The notes below the pieces were generated by a model that was not told the DNA's origin, did not search any database, and saw nothing but the letters and a program-made list of their open reading frames with translations. Made by a program: the position numbers and the translations under genes. A stretch of 30,682 nt of DNA from Beroe ovata. Its lineage: Eukaryota; Ctenophora; Nuda; Beroida; Beroidae. Every line of letters starts with the position of its first letter. Position 1 is the first letter of the stretch. Location of the stretch: contig CAMPET010000038.1 in the NCBI GenBank assembly GCA_946803715.1, positions 344,622 to 375,303 on the forward strand, in the 5' to 3' direction. Positions 1 to 7,957 of the stretch are shown one piece after another.

Positions 1-20
1 ACACACACACACACACACAC
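1..20. repeat. (AC)n microsatellite at window edge
   Basis: A pure AC dinucleotide run opens the window. Together with the G-run at the other end it suggests that the window is bounded by sequence that is hard to assemble. Confidence 0.9.
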
Positions 21-38
21 AAACACATGACAAGGGAA

Positions 39-794
39 CTACATAGCAACACAGTCCAGTGTAACTGTCCTCTGTGACAGGTAGTATGGGATATCTCGCA
101 ACATTCTCTCCTCCTCCTCCTCTTCACACAATGCTCTGGGAACTGAGAATGATGTGAAAACCCTCCTGTCCACCTGCTGAGATATTGACACCGTCTTGGT
201 GTCATATTGTGCCACAGTGCTCTCATCACCTGGTGACACCATGCCCAATTCCACCACTATCAACTCCACTCCTGCCAAGCAATTTCCATCATCGCTAGTA
301 TAGTACACATACGGGTACTGGAGGAACATACCGAATATCGTCGTCAGACACACATCGTCTTGACACATGGTGTCAAGGTTGACCACCGGTGTATGCCCCC
401 CTGCTGACACCAAAATTGACACCATCTCACAGAATATGCGATTGTACTGCTCCGTGACAGCGGTGTCAGCAAATGTCGGTGTGGTCCTGTATCTAGAACA
501 GTCTATCAAGACCGGGCTATAGTTTGTGATAAAATCATGGGAGGGATCAACTAGAATGATGTCATCAAGGAGAGTGACAATTGTGATGACATCACTAAGA
601 CCACAGTTGTGGAAAATGGACTGGAGATTGGTGGGAGTGACAGCAAAGTCCAATAGTATAGCAGGCTTTCTGTGTGAGATAAGAGCGTCTATAGCAAAGA
701 GAAAATCGTTCTTCTTCTGAGGAGACGTCCGCAAAGTCCGTGTTATGGCCGAGTGTAAACGGTAGTGCGGGCCGAGGGATGCAGCAGTGGTCAT
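39..794 (-). CDS. C1orf74: C1orf74/UPF0739 (DUF4504)-like protein
   Basis: A single-exon ORF of 251 codons from the first true ATG (792-794). The open frame continues to 884, but only through non-ATG codons. Visible features are a hydrophobic strand with KPAILLDF near residue 43, an acidic LLDDIILVD segment, a central NCLAGVELIVVELGM stretch, and near the C-terminus SFSVPRALCEEEEEE followed by a short tail. The overall size and order (paired 'lLlDf' strand, 'SFSVP' near the end) recall the uncharacterised C1orf74 family, which is about 270 residues in humans. No catalytic function is known for that family and none is evident here. It lies head-to-tail downstream of the uS3m gene. The assignment rests on remembered motif resemblance only; a lineage-specific unknown protein is the alternative. 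Confidence 0.5.
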   Translation of the reverse strand: MTTAASLGPHYRLHSAITRTLRTSPQKKNDFLFAIDALISHRKPAILLDFAVTPTNLQSIFHNCGLSDVITIVTLLDDIILVDPSHDFITNYSPVLIDCSRYRTTPTFADTAVTEQYNRIFCEMVSILVSAGGHTPVVNLDTMCQDDVCLTTIFGMFLQYPYVYYTSDDGNCLAGVELIVVELGMVSPGDESTVAQYDTKTVSISQQVDRRVFTSFSVPRALCEEEEEERMLRDIPYYLSQRTVTLDCVAM

Positions 795-1257
795 CAAGAC
801 ATGGAATTGATGTAGTACCACACAGTAGAGACTTGTATACCCTAGATAGCAGGTAGAACTAGTCAAACTCACCGTATAAAGCACACAGTGAATAATTGCA
901 GCTTGACACGGTGAGGTAAACAGCAGACAGAAATTGACCGGAAATAGTTATCAACGGTCAACTATAATTGGTTCGTCATGATAGTACTGACAACTTTGAG
1001 TATAAATTGCACGTGTAGGCAATAGAGAGAAATTTCCGCAAATCAAATAATAATGCACATTGTACAAGACAACACGGCCGAGGTTCAGTGTACAATAAGC
1101 CTGCTTTCATAAGTCCCTACCATTGGCCAATGACACTCATTCATCATCAAGGAATAAAGCACTCAAAATTCATTCAGGAACAGTATAATGACACCATAAT
1201 GATGACCTTACCTCCAGAAGAGACCAATTCAGACACCTGGGCTGTATGAAGTCTCCG
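795..1257. other. Intergenic region, probable promoter of the C1orf74-like gene
   Basis: AT-rich spacer between the uS3m stop and the ATG of the next minus-strand gene. It holds a perfect 12-bp palindrome CATTGGCCAATG (1121-1132), which carries a CCAAT box on both strands, and a CACGTG E-box near 1010. A donor-like GTGAGT occurs at about 870 on the minus strand, so a non-coding 5' exon is possible. A possible acceptor-plus-donor pair around 1212-1236 (minus) was seen but not used. No other coding sequence was recognised. Confidence 0.4.
1121..1132. promoter_or_regulatory. Palindromic double CCAAT box
   Basis: CATTGGCCAATG is a perfect palindrome, so a CCAAT motif reads on both strands. It lies about 330 bp upstream of the C1orf74-like ATG, farther than a typical NF-Y site, and only 126 bp past the stop of uS3m. 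Functional relevance is inferred. Confidence 0.25.
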
Positions 1258-2298
1258 TCATACCGAGTTAGGAGTCCACTCCGGGCCCAGCTCGTAGGGC
1301 CGGTTCCGGTTCTTGAATAAACTGGTCGTGATTTTCGATCGGAGAGGGTGCACCGACACAGTAGCTCCGAACATCTCGGATAGGATACGTTCCGCAAAGG
1401 AGCACAGCATCTGCATTTGGTATGCCGCGTTTTTGAACACCTCCGAACCAAAGTACATGTAGATATCAATGTGGTTTAGACGACGTTTGATGATCACTTC
1501 ATTGAACTTGATACGGAGAGGGGCGTGGTATGCTCGGCGATTTGCAAACAGGTTGTCCATGAACCGTCGTATCATCATATCGTCGTGAAGTCTGGGTAGT
1601 AGTGTTTTGTCACAGATCATATTGATCCATCGTCAATAGTCAAACGAGCATAAAATTAGCAATGTGTGTGTGTGCACTGGGCGTGAGGGGCATGAAATGT
1701 AGCGGTAACAGTAGCTTGCTTTCCAATCGTCACATAATATTGTTACATCACACCTATTCGGTGCGTATTGCCCAAATTTCACTCGGCTGCGCCTCGAGAA
1801 ATATGACCAAATACGCACCTCATAGGTGTGATGTAACAGTATATTACGACACTCAATCATGATACAAGACATGAACAATGAACTCTTTACCTGTCACCCT
1901 CGTGTACGTAGGACTGGTCATTCAGGTTCATGCGAAGCTCGTCAAACATTTCCTCCACATAGATAGCTCCAGCGTAGATGTTAGTGTGCTCCGGCTCCGG
2001 AATGTCCCGACGTTCCCTCATGGGCGTTATGCTGACGGGGAGATGTGTGTGTGTGTGTGTGTGTGACGTGTGTGTGTATGTGACGCGGACGTGTACTGTA
2101 TAATACATGCGTGTATGTATGTATGTGTGTGCTTACAAGGTTTACAAGGCTTGTGTGTGTGTGTGCGTGTGTGTGTGTGAGTGTGTGTGTGTGTGCAACT
2201 CACTATTTCCTGGTAGCACAGCAGGTGGTCGTGGTGTGGAGTGAAGAAGTACCGGAGGAAAGGAAGAGCCGTCTCGCAGCACCTCGAACCGATATCAT
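1258..2298 (-). CDS. MRPS24: Probable mitochondrial small-subunit ribosomal protein uS3m (MRPS24)
   Basis: Three exons (2298-2204, 2031-1891, 1591-1258) join in consistent phase at GT-AG borders to give 189 aa; human MRPS24 has 167. Exon 1 encodes an Arg/Ser/Thr-rich presequence (MISVRGAARRLFLSSG..., then LHTTTT) typical of a matrix-targeting peptide. The body has HDDMMIRRFMDNLF, then VIIKRRLNHIDIYM, then QMQMLCSFAERILSEMFG and VSVHPLRSKI. This matches the remembered order in MRPS24 (VEDVFLRKFM, LVLKRRGNQLEI, a YSETLLSYF-like helix, VRLHLQTVPSK). The family is the metazoan uS3m of the mitoribosomal small subunit, near the mRNA entry site. A donor-like GTATGA overlaps the final codons, so a further 3' exon cannot be fully excluded. 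Intron 1 is rich in GT repeats and intron 2 holds an inverted-repeat element. A TAG lies 4 bases before the ATG. Confidence 0.65.
1729..1850. repeat. Short inverted-repeat (MITE-like) element in uS3m intron 2
   Basis: Two arms of about 45-50 nt are near-perfect reverse complements: TGTTACATCACACCTAT on the left and ATAGGTGTGATGTAACA on the right, followed by GGTGCGTATT versus AATACGCACC. The loop is about 25 nt and GC-rich. Because of the symmetry both strands encode similar short false ORFs. The size and structure fit a MITE or foldback insertion lying wholly in the intron. No transposase or clear target duplication was seen. Confidence 0.7.
2046..2196. repeat. (GT)n microsatellites within uS3m intron 1
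   Basis: Two GT runs (2046-2064 and 2152-2196, with minor interruptions) and a TATG run between them lie in the 172-bp first intron of uS3m (2032-2203). On the coding strand they read as (CA)n between donor and acceptor and help form the pyrimidine-containing tract before the acceptor. Confidence 0.85.
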
Positions 2299-2595
2299 AT
2301 TCCTAATTACAAATACAATGGTTACTGTCAGGGAACTTGGTTTATTTCAACTTAAGAATCCAGGAGTGTAATACGAAAGTAATAATATGAGCGTTGAGCA
2401 GTGAAATTGAACGTAAAGAAACTATAACATAAAATATTGACAAAATTCTCGATATACCTCGCCTAGTCCCCTACGAACTACAATCTCAGCTTCTCATCTC
2501 ACGTTTTCTACAACAAACTTTCTCCGAAATACACAGAGATCCCATTGTCCACAAATCACAATGCAGTATTAAGTAATTAAGTAATTAATGCAATA
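2299..2595. other. Spacer between two mitochondrial-protein genes
   Basis: A 297-bp AT-rich spacer between the stop of the small basic protein and the uS3m ATG. A tandem TAAGTAATTAAGTAATTAA run lies near 2570-2588, just past the stop. Nothing else was recognised; it presumably holds the 3' UTR of one gene and the promoter or 5' UTR of the next. Confidence 0.4.
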
Positions 2596-3063
2596 TTAAG
2601 CACCCGCTTTCCTCTTGAACCTAACTTCCCCCGTATTTGAGAGGATGACGGCATCCTCTGGTGTTTCTTCCTTGTGGTCGGTGGCTGCATCGTTCATGGC
2701 AAGGAGCCGCTGCTGATAACTCGCCATCCGGAGGATCCGGTTTTCCCGTTTAATTCTGATCTTATCTAACTTCCCATCACTGTGAGATATAAACAGAGTG
2801 AGTTTTCAGCGCGGAAGTTATATGTCATAGCAACTAGATAGAATCATATTCAACACAGCTCAATCCATTGGTGCTTACTATTTCTTTTTAGCTGCGAGTA
2901 GGGGTGTTGTATGAAGACACTTCTGATGGATATTGGGTGTACATGTTGCTACGCAACTTGGAGCGGTTGCTAAGCAACGTGGAGTGGGTACAAGAGGGGG
3001 TTTTCCAAGGACAGCTGCTAGAGGGTTGCCGTGCATTCTGCTACATAATCGTCTGATGAACAT
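2596..3063 (-). CDS. Small basic protein with mitochondrial presequence (unidentified)
   Basis: Two exons (3063-2879 and 2779-2596) join in phase to give 122 aa. Exon 1 is an Arg/Ala/Pro-rich, acid-free segment that starts MFIRRLCSRMHGNPL and ends LHTTPLLAAKKK, a good matrix-targeting signal with an LHTT-type processing region. The mature part is short and highly charged (DKIRIKRENRILRM, then YQQRLLAMNDAA, then an acidic stretch and VRFKRKAGA at the end), probably one basic helix. This composition fits a small mitoribosomal or respiratory assembly protein, but I do not recognise the family. The intron falls directly after the presequence at AAATA|GTAAGC, the same phase and junction sequence as in the neighbouring uS3m gene. 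The ATG is preceded by CCTCACTTTTGTAG plus one base, an excellent 3' splice-site sequence. Confidence 0.6.
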
Positions 3064-3471
3064 GCTACAAAAGTGAGGATTAGCAGTAGCACTGGTTAAA
3101 TAGTTGGGGATTCACGCCCCGATGATTGTCAAGTCATTGATGATCATAAGTAAAGAACTCTCAAATATTATTGGTGTTAAATTGTCAATTCAGATAAAAA
3201 TATTCCAGTATCTATTACAGACGTATTTTTACGGTAATAAGTTAAAAGATAAATGGCATGTAGAGCTTGCTGATTGAAACTTGCAAGGCTATCTTGATTG
3301 AATCATGAAATCAGAAATGATTCAAGAACAGTAATTTCCAACGTAAAAGCATTGCGCATATCTTCGCAATCAGTTAAGCTGTCAAAGCTTAAAAATATAT
3401 CAAAATCAAATACTTATTTCCAAATGAAAAGTATACAAATTGGTTTATAACTCTAAGATTGCTGGTAGTGA
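3064..3471. other. AT-rich intergenic spacer
   Basis: About 400 bp with low GC content between the UBF-like stop and the ATG of the small mitochondrial protein. No coding potential, repeats or RNA gene recognised. Presumably the 3' UTR of the UBF-like gene plus the promoter of the next one. Confidence 0.4.
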
Positions 3472-4982
3472 TCATGACTGAGAGGACGGCTCGTTGCTGC
3501 TCGGAGTCCGCTCTCTGTTACTATTTGCCTCATCGGCCAGCACCTTATACTTGTCCTTCTCTTCTTGGGTCAGGTTCTTCCATATCGGACCCAGTTCAGC
3601 CATCTTCCTTCCCTCGTTGATTTGCTCCTTCGTAAACATCATATATCCAGATAGAGGTCTCTTCACCTTGGCTTCCCCCCGCTGAATTCTGTGAATATTG
3701 TTCAGGGCACGTGCCTCCTTCATCAGCTTTTTCTTCTCAGCTGCGTCTATTGTGTCCCATTTTGATTTTATCTCACTTTTGTTGTATATCCTCGCATCGA
3801 ATTGAGTGGAAAATAACGAGAAAGCGTTTATTCGTTTCTTCCCCACGTCATTCTGAAGTTTCATCTTTGCTGGGACATCTCTTTTACTGGCGGGAATTTC
3901 CCGGAGCTTGGTGTTGCAAAACGCAATTTTAGCCTCATTGACGAGGGTCCTAAAGTTCTTTTCACGGGGTATATTGCTGATCAGGACCTCAAATCTGGCC
4001 GACATTTCGTCTGGTGACATATTAAAACAGATAATCTCGTTCCAGTTTATATCCTGATTCCGGGTGTTTTCTGGGAATTTCTCACTGACTTGGTGAAGGA
4101 GCAAAAGGTCACGCTGGTCTTGATCGTGTTGGCTGAGAAGTGGGTCGCTAAGTGGTGCAGAGGGAGGGAAGTTAGAGAGAGCATCTTCACCTGAAAATGA
4201 GCGAGCTATAAAGCATTGTCAATGAGTGGGTCAAATTCTAAGGAAACACACAGCCGATTGATAGGATGACCTCACTGTTGAAATGACTGACAAACCTGGT
4301 GCAGGAGAAACAGGAGCCTCCTCTTCAATAGATAGTGCATCATCACTCTCTGAGCCAAGCATCGGATCAGGCTTCGACCTATTGATAATTAGGATGTTAT
4401 ATTGCAGCCACTTCAAAAAAAAGGCAAACTGAAGTTTGTTCAATTCTCAGAAAAAAATATCAGGATGTATAAAATCATAAACTGATACCGTACTCACTGA
4501 CTATCCTTCTTTTTGAATACTATGGTCGGGGACGGTCTCTCGGCCTTTTTATTCACAGGATGGTTCTTCATGGTTGATTTCTTTATTGGAGTTGTTTTAA
4601 CGGGCGATTTCGGCCCAGGAGTTCCGTTCTGCTCCTCTTCCATCCCGTTATCAAGGGGAGCATGTCTGCTGAGCGGAGGAGGACTCAAGATCGGAACATC
4701 GGATGATGCAATCGGCGATTGTGATCCAAACAGCTCGTTCTCAGAGTTTGCATCATCCTGATCTGCCTCATCTTCCAGTTGTTCTGCAGTTTGGGACTGA
4801 TCGTGAAGCATAGTCGAGTTCTTCAGGAGCTTTTTCTTCTTCTTTTTCTTCTTCTTAGCTGATTCTCCGGCATTTAGTTTCGCTTTTTTCTTCTTCAGAG
4901 GCGTGGGATCCACTTCTCCCCCTTCTGATGGTCTCTTCTTCACTTTTTTCTTCTTCTTCAAGACCACTTCTTCGTCAACCAT
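3472..4982 (-). CDS. UBTF: UBF/UBTF-like HMG-box protein
   Basis: Three exons (4982-4498, 4378-4296, 4190-3472) join in consistent phase to a 428-aa protein. Residues 1-60 are dominated by poly-lysine runs separated by short acidic or polar linkers, followed by a Ser/Pro-rich acidic segment to about 205. Residues 214-290 (DLLLLHQVSEKFPENT, then INWNEIICFNMSPDEM, then NFRTLVNEAK) match the N-terminal dimerisation region of UBF, which reads LLECMKNNLP, MDWEKVAF and KFRTLTELILDA in vertebrates. Two HMG-box-like segments follow, at about 307-353 (RINAFSLFSTQF) and 365-413 (KRPLSGYMMFTKEQ, LGPIWKNLTQEEKDKY). Vertebrate UBF has five or six boxes and an acidic tail; this one stops after two. Known role: nucleolar RNA polymerase I transcription and rDNA chromatin. 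An in-frame ATG at 5003 would add seven residues; TAG lies just before the 4982 ATG. It follows the nucleolar helicase gene by 291 bp. Confidence 0.72.
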
Positions 4983-5273
4983 GTCGCTAAAATGTTGCAA
5001 CATTGATAATGACAGAGTGGGTGAGCAAAAACACACTTTAATTAATTAACTACTTTTTGAGTGTATTTTAACATTGAACGTGGAAGTAAAGATGGAAAGC
5101 AGTTAGTTAAAAGTTAAATAGATTTAAACATCAGCTCTCAGATAGTTCAGAATATAGTCTCACAGGTGTCATAACGAAACTGCATGATTAACAGCAAAAC
5201 AGAATGAATAACCGTCTTGATCACAATCCCATTCAATCTAGAATTATTGAAGCCTAAACTAAGTCAAACTGAA

Positions 5274-7187
5274 TCAATATTTAGTCCTTTTAGCTCCGGT
5301 ATTATTCCCATTAAAGTCCGACTTTCTCTTGAATCCCCCATTATTCGACCTGTTATTATAACTGTATCCATTGTTGTTGTTATTGTAACCTCCAGATCGG
5401 TTGTCATGGTACCCATTTCTGTTGTTATAGCCTCCATTCTGCCCACCAAACCTCCTTCTCGGATCATAATCTTCCAGTTCTGGCAGCTCCGTCATCTTGA
5501 ACAGCTTAACCTTCTGACAATCGGTCCACGTATCATCAATATACTCCTCAAACTTACAGGGAACATCAATAACACACCCCGTCTTATCCTTGGTCATTTT
5601 CATGAACTTTATCTCTGCTCTTAACGAGGCACCCAGCTTAGTTTCTAGATTGTTCCAGAAATAGTAAGGAGACCTCACCTCGAACGTGTTAGACATTTGG
5701 TATGCAATGAACCCCTCCATGCCGGACAATGAAGATCTTTTCTTGATCTCAGTGAGACCAGATATTAGACTGAGTGCAGCTGCAAGGAGATCCTCGGCGG
5801 GTCTATTAGCTAGCAACTCCTTGGCATATTTCCTAAACGAAGGAATAACTTGTGACGGTACTTCATCCAAACATCGAGTGGCATCTGCAACAGCCGCTTG
5901 GATAAGCTGGAGTGGCTGTGGAGGAGTGACTTTCTGGAACTTGATCCCCGCTCTTCGCTCCACTTCTTTCAGAGCCATCTCCTGCCGGGAATTGTAGAGA
6001 CAGACACAGGTGCCTGATCTTCCCGCCCTGCCTGTTCTCCCTGACCTGTGAATATATGATTCCACATCTTTGGGAGGCTCACACTGCACGACAAGGTCCA
6101 CTTCCGGAATGTCTAGACCTCGGGCCGCCACGTCCGTAGCCACCAAACACTGGAATTTGCCGTCTCTGAATCCTTGAAGTCTCAGTTCCCGTTGAGTTTG
6201 GGGGATATCACCGTGCAGCACCTGTGCGTCCTGGTTGATAGACGCACACACTGACAGATCGTTAGCCTGGACCTTGGTCTGCGTGAAGATGATAGCTCTG
6301 CCATGGTTACCACTGTACTGCTGGACTATGTCACCGATTATTCCGTTCCTGTCTTCCCATTTCATTCCCGTCCTAATGGCCAGATGATTGACAGTTGTGG
6401 AGGTTTTGTTGTCACTATTTTCAATGAGATTCACCTTCTTGGGTTTCGTCATGTACTTGCTCGCAACATCCTCCACCCAAGATGGCATGGTGGCAGAAAA
6501 GAGGAGCACTTGAGGCTTGTTATCAGTCGTGCAGAACGTCAATATCTTGTCCATGTGTTCTTTAAACCCAATCTCCAACATCCTATCAGCTTCATCCAGA
6601 ATAACATGTTGAACTTTGTTCAGAATCAACTTACCCTTCTCGCAAAGGTCTAGAATTCTGCCAGGGGTGCCTACTAATATATCCAGTCCTTTTCTCATGG
6701 CCGTCTCTTGCGGTTCGTACATCATTCCCCCGTAGAACTTCTCTATGGACAGCTTGCTCTGGTCCGACACAGATACGAAATCATCGTAGATCTGAACCGC
6801 TAGTTCTCTAGTGGGAGCTAATACGATCACTTTTGGCGGTCGCCCACGCTCCATGCTTCCGTCGAACTTCTTCAGTAGTCGAGAAACAATGGGTAGAGTG
6901 AACGATAGCGTCTTTCCTGAGCCAGTTCTGGCTTGTGTTATCACGTCCTTCCCCTTGTATACCGGCCGAAATGTGGACGACTGGACGGGAAACAAATGGG
7001 TTATCCCCCGCTTCTGCAGTTTGGACACCACATCTTCAGTAAGGGGGAAGAGGGAGAAATCGCCAGGATCGACTGTTTGTTCAACTGCACTACTGTTATC
7101 ACGATCAGCAGGGACATCCGGCGATGACTGTCTGGAGTTCCCTGGAACCTGAGGATCATCCACCATAGCCTTCTTCAGACTGACCAT
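5274..7187 (-). CDS. DDX21: DDX21/DDX50-like nucleolar DEAD-box RNA helicase
   Basis: A single intronless ORF of 637 aa. The helicase core is complete: Q-motif region FPVQS near 66-70, Walker A ARTGSGKT (86-93), PTRELA (125-130), TPGRI (174-178), DEAD (198-201), SAT (231-233), ARGLDIP near 355 and HRSGRTGRAGR (380-390). The core is followed by a GUCT domain (about 480-580) and an Arg/Gly/Asn-rich tail (GGYNNRNGYHDNRSGG), the architecture of DDX21/DDX50 (Gu proteins). Vertebrate DDX21 has DEVD where this protein has DEAD. The long charged N-terminal extension of the vertebrate protein is largely absent. Known role: ATP-dependent RNA unwinding, rRNA transcription and processing in the nucleolus. 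The ATG is directly preceded by ACATAG plus one base. The UBF-like gene lies immediately downstream on the same strand. Confidence 0.93.
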   Translation of the reverse strand: MVSLKKAMVDDPQVPGNSRQSSPDVPADRDNSSAVEQTVDPGDFSLFPLTEDVVSKLQKRGITHLFPVQSSTFRPVYKGKDVITQARTGSGKTLSFTLPIVSRLLKKFDGSMERGRPPKVIVLAPTRELAVQIYDDFVSVSDQSKLSIEKFYGGMMYEPQETAMRKGLDILVGTPGRILDLCEKGKLILNKVQHVILDEADRMLEIGFKEHMDKILTFCTTDNKPQVLLFSATMPSWVEDVASKYMTKPKKVNLIENSDNKTSTTVNHLAIRTGMKWEDRNGIIGDIVQQYSGNHGRAIIFTQTKVQANDLSVCASINQDAQVLHGDIPQTQRELRLQGFRDGKFQCLVATDVAARGLDIPEVDLVVQCEPPKDVESYIHRSGRTGRAGRSGTCVCLYNSRQEMALKEVERRAGIKFQKVTPPQPLQLIQAAVADATRCLDEVPSQVIPSFRKYAKELLANRPAEDLLAAALSLISGLTEIKKRSSLSGMEGFIAYQMSNTFEVRSPYYFWNNLETKLGASLRAEIKFMKMTKDKTGCVIDVPCKFEEYIDDTWTDCQKVKLFKMTELPELEDYDPRRRFGGQNGGYNNRNGYHDNRSGGYNNNNNGYSYNNRSNNGGFKRKSDFNGNNTGAKRTKY

Positions 7188-7721
7188 CCTATGTTGGGGA
7201 TTTGTGTTATGGGCCGAGCATTGGTATGAAATTAAATCTCAATAATAACATACGATAAAACTGTGGGGATAACAAAAAATTATCACATAAACACTCCTTT
7301 TCAACATTTGACAATACTTATCACAATCAAATCTGAATTCTGGTGTAGTGTTCGCACATCGAAATGTTCGTACATATTACATTCTAACGATATGGCTAAG
7401 ACAGGAACACTGACACCAGTTGGCTGAAGCAACCTCAACATTTTAGCTCAAATGGTCTTGCAAAAAAATGATTGGAGTGGGGCCAAAAGCAACACGCGGC
7501 AAGTATTCCGATCGCGCGCGCAAACGCGCGTTTTTCGAAGGTGCTTTTACCACCAAAATGTCTCAAATACAAGACCGTTTCGGACAAAATGGCACAGGTT
7601 CATATGATCTTTCGCAGCAACGCTTACGCTCACGATCAGTTTCATGCGGAAGAAATCATCTGTCAAAACTCATCCCAGATGAAATGTAGGGTGATGCCGT
7701 CATTACATGGCCAAAGAGCTC
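7188..7721. other. Intergenic region upstream of DDX21-like gene
   Basis: Probable promoter region of the helicase gene. At 7505-7532 there is a GC-rich patch with a GCGCGCAAACGCGCG hairpin, set in otherwise AT-rich DNA and flanked by AAAAGCAAC and GTGCTTTTACC, which may be worn ends of a small inverted-repeat element. Plus-strand ORFs here are short and featureless and are not supported as genes. Confidence 0.35.
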
Positions 7722-7957
7722 TGACACCACAGTATACCGGTGACGTAGGAATGCTTGCGATGGAATGCGCTGACCACTGACACCAGTTCGTCAGAACAGG
7801 GCTGTGTGACGATTGGGGTACTCATTCGTCACAGCTCGCTGACACCACTACATACCGGTGACGTAGGAATGCTTGCGATGGAATGCGCTGACACCAGTTC
7901 GTCAGAACAGGGCTGTGTGACGATTGGAGTACTCATACGTCACAACTTGTTTACACC
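7722..7957. repeat. 118-bp tandem repeat, two copies, third copy at 8658
   Basis: The unit beginning TGACACCAC...ATACCGGTGACGTAGGAATGC recurs at 7722 and 7840 (period 118 bp) with high identity. Each copy contains ACCGGTGACGTAGGA and GTTCGTCAGAACAGGGCTGT. A third copy starts at about 8658 as part of the larger duplication. The direct order suggests local unequal exchange. Confidence 0.8.

Noticed and set aside
1212-1236. Possible 25-nt micro-exon after uS3m exon 3
   Set aside because: Both splice sites look plausible, but uS3m already ends with an in-frame stop at the expected length and no downstream exon was found.
1633-1878. Opposite-strand ORFs sharing LLHHTY(S/E)VRI at 1633-1878
   Set aside because: They are a direct result of the intronic inverted repeat, which reads similarly on both strands. 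No coding evidence.
2111-2371. Plus-strand ORF rich in Cys and Val
   Set aside because: Encoded by GT microsatellite and the antisense of uS3m exon 1.
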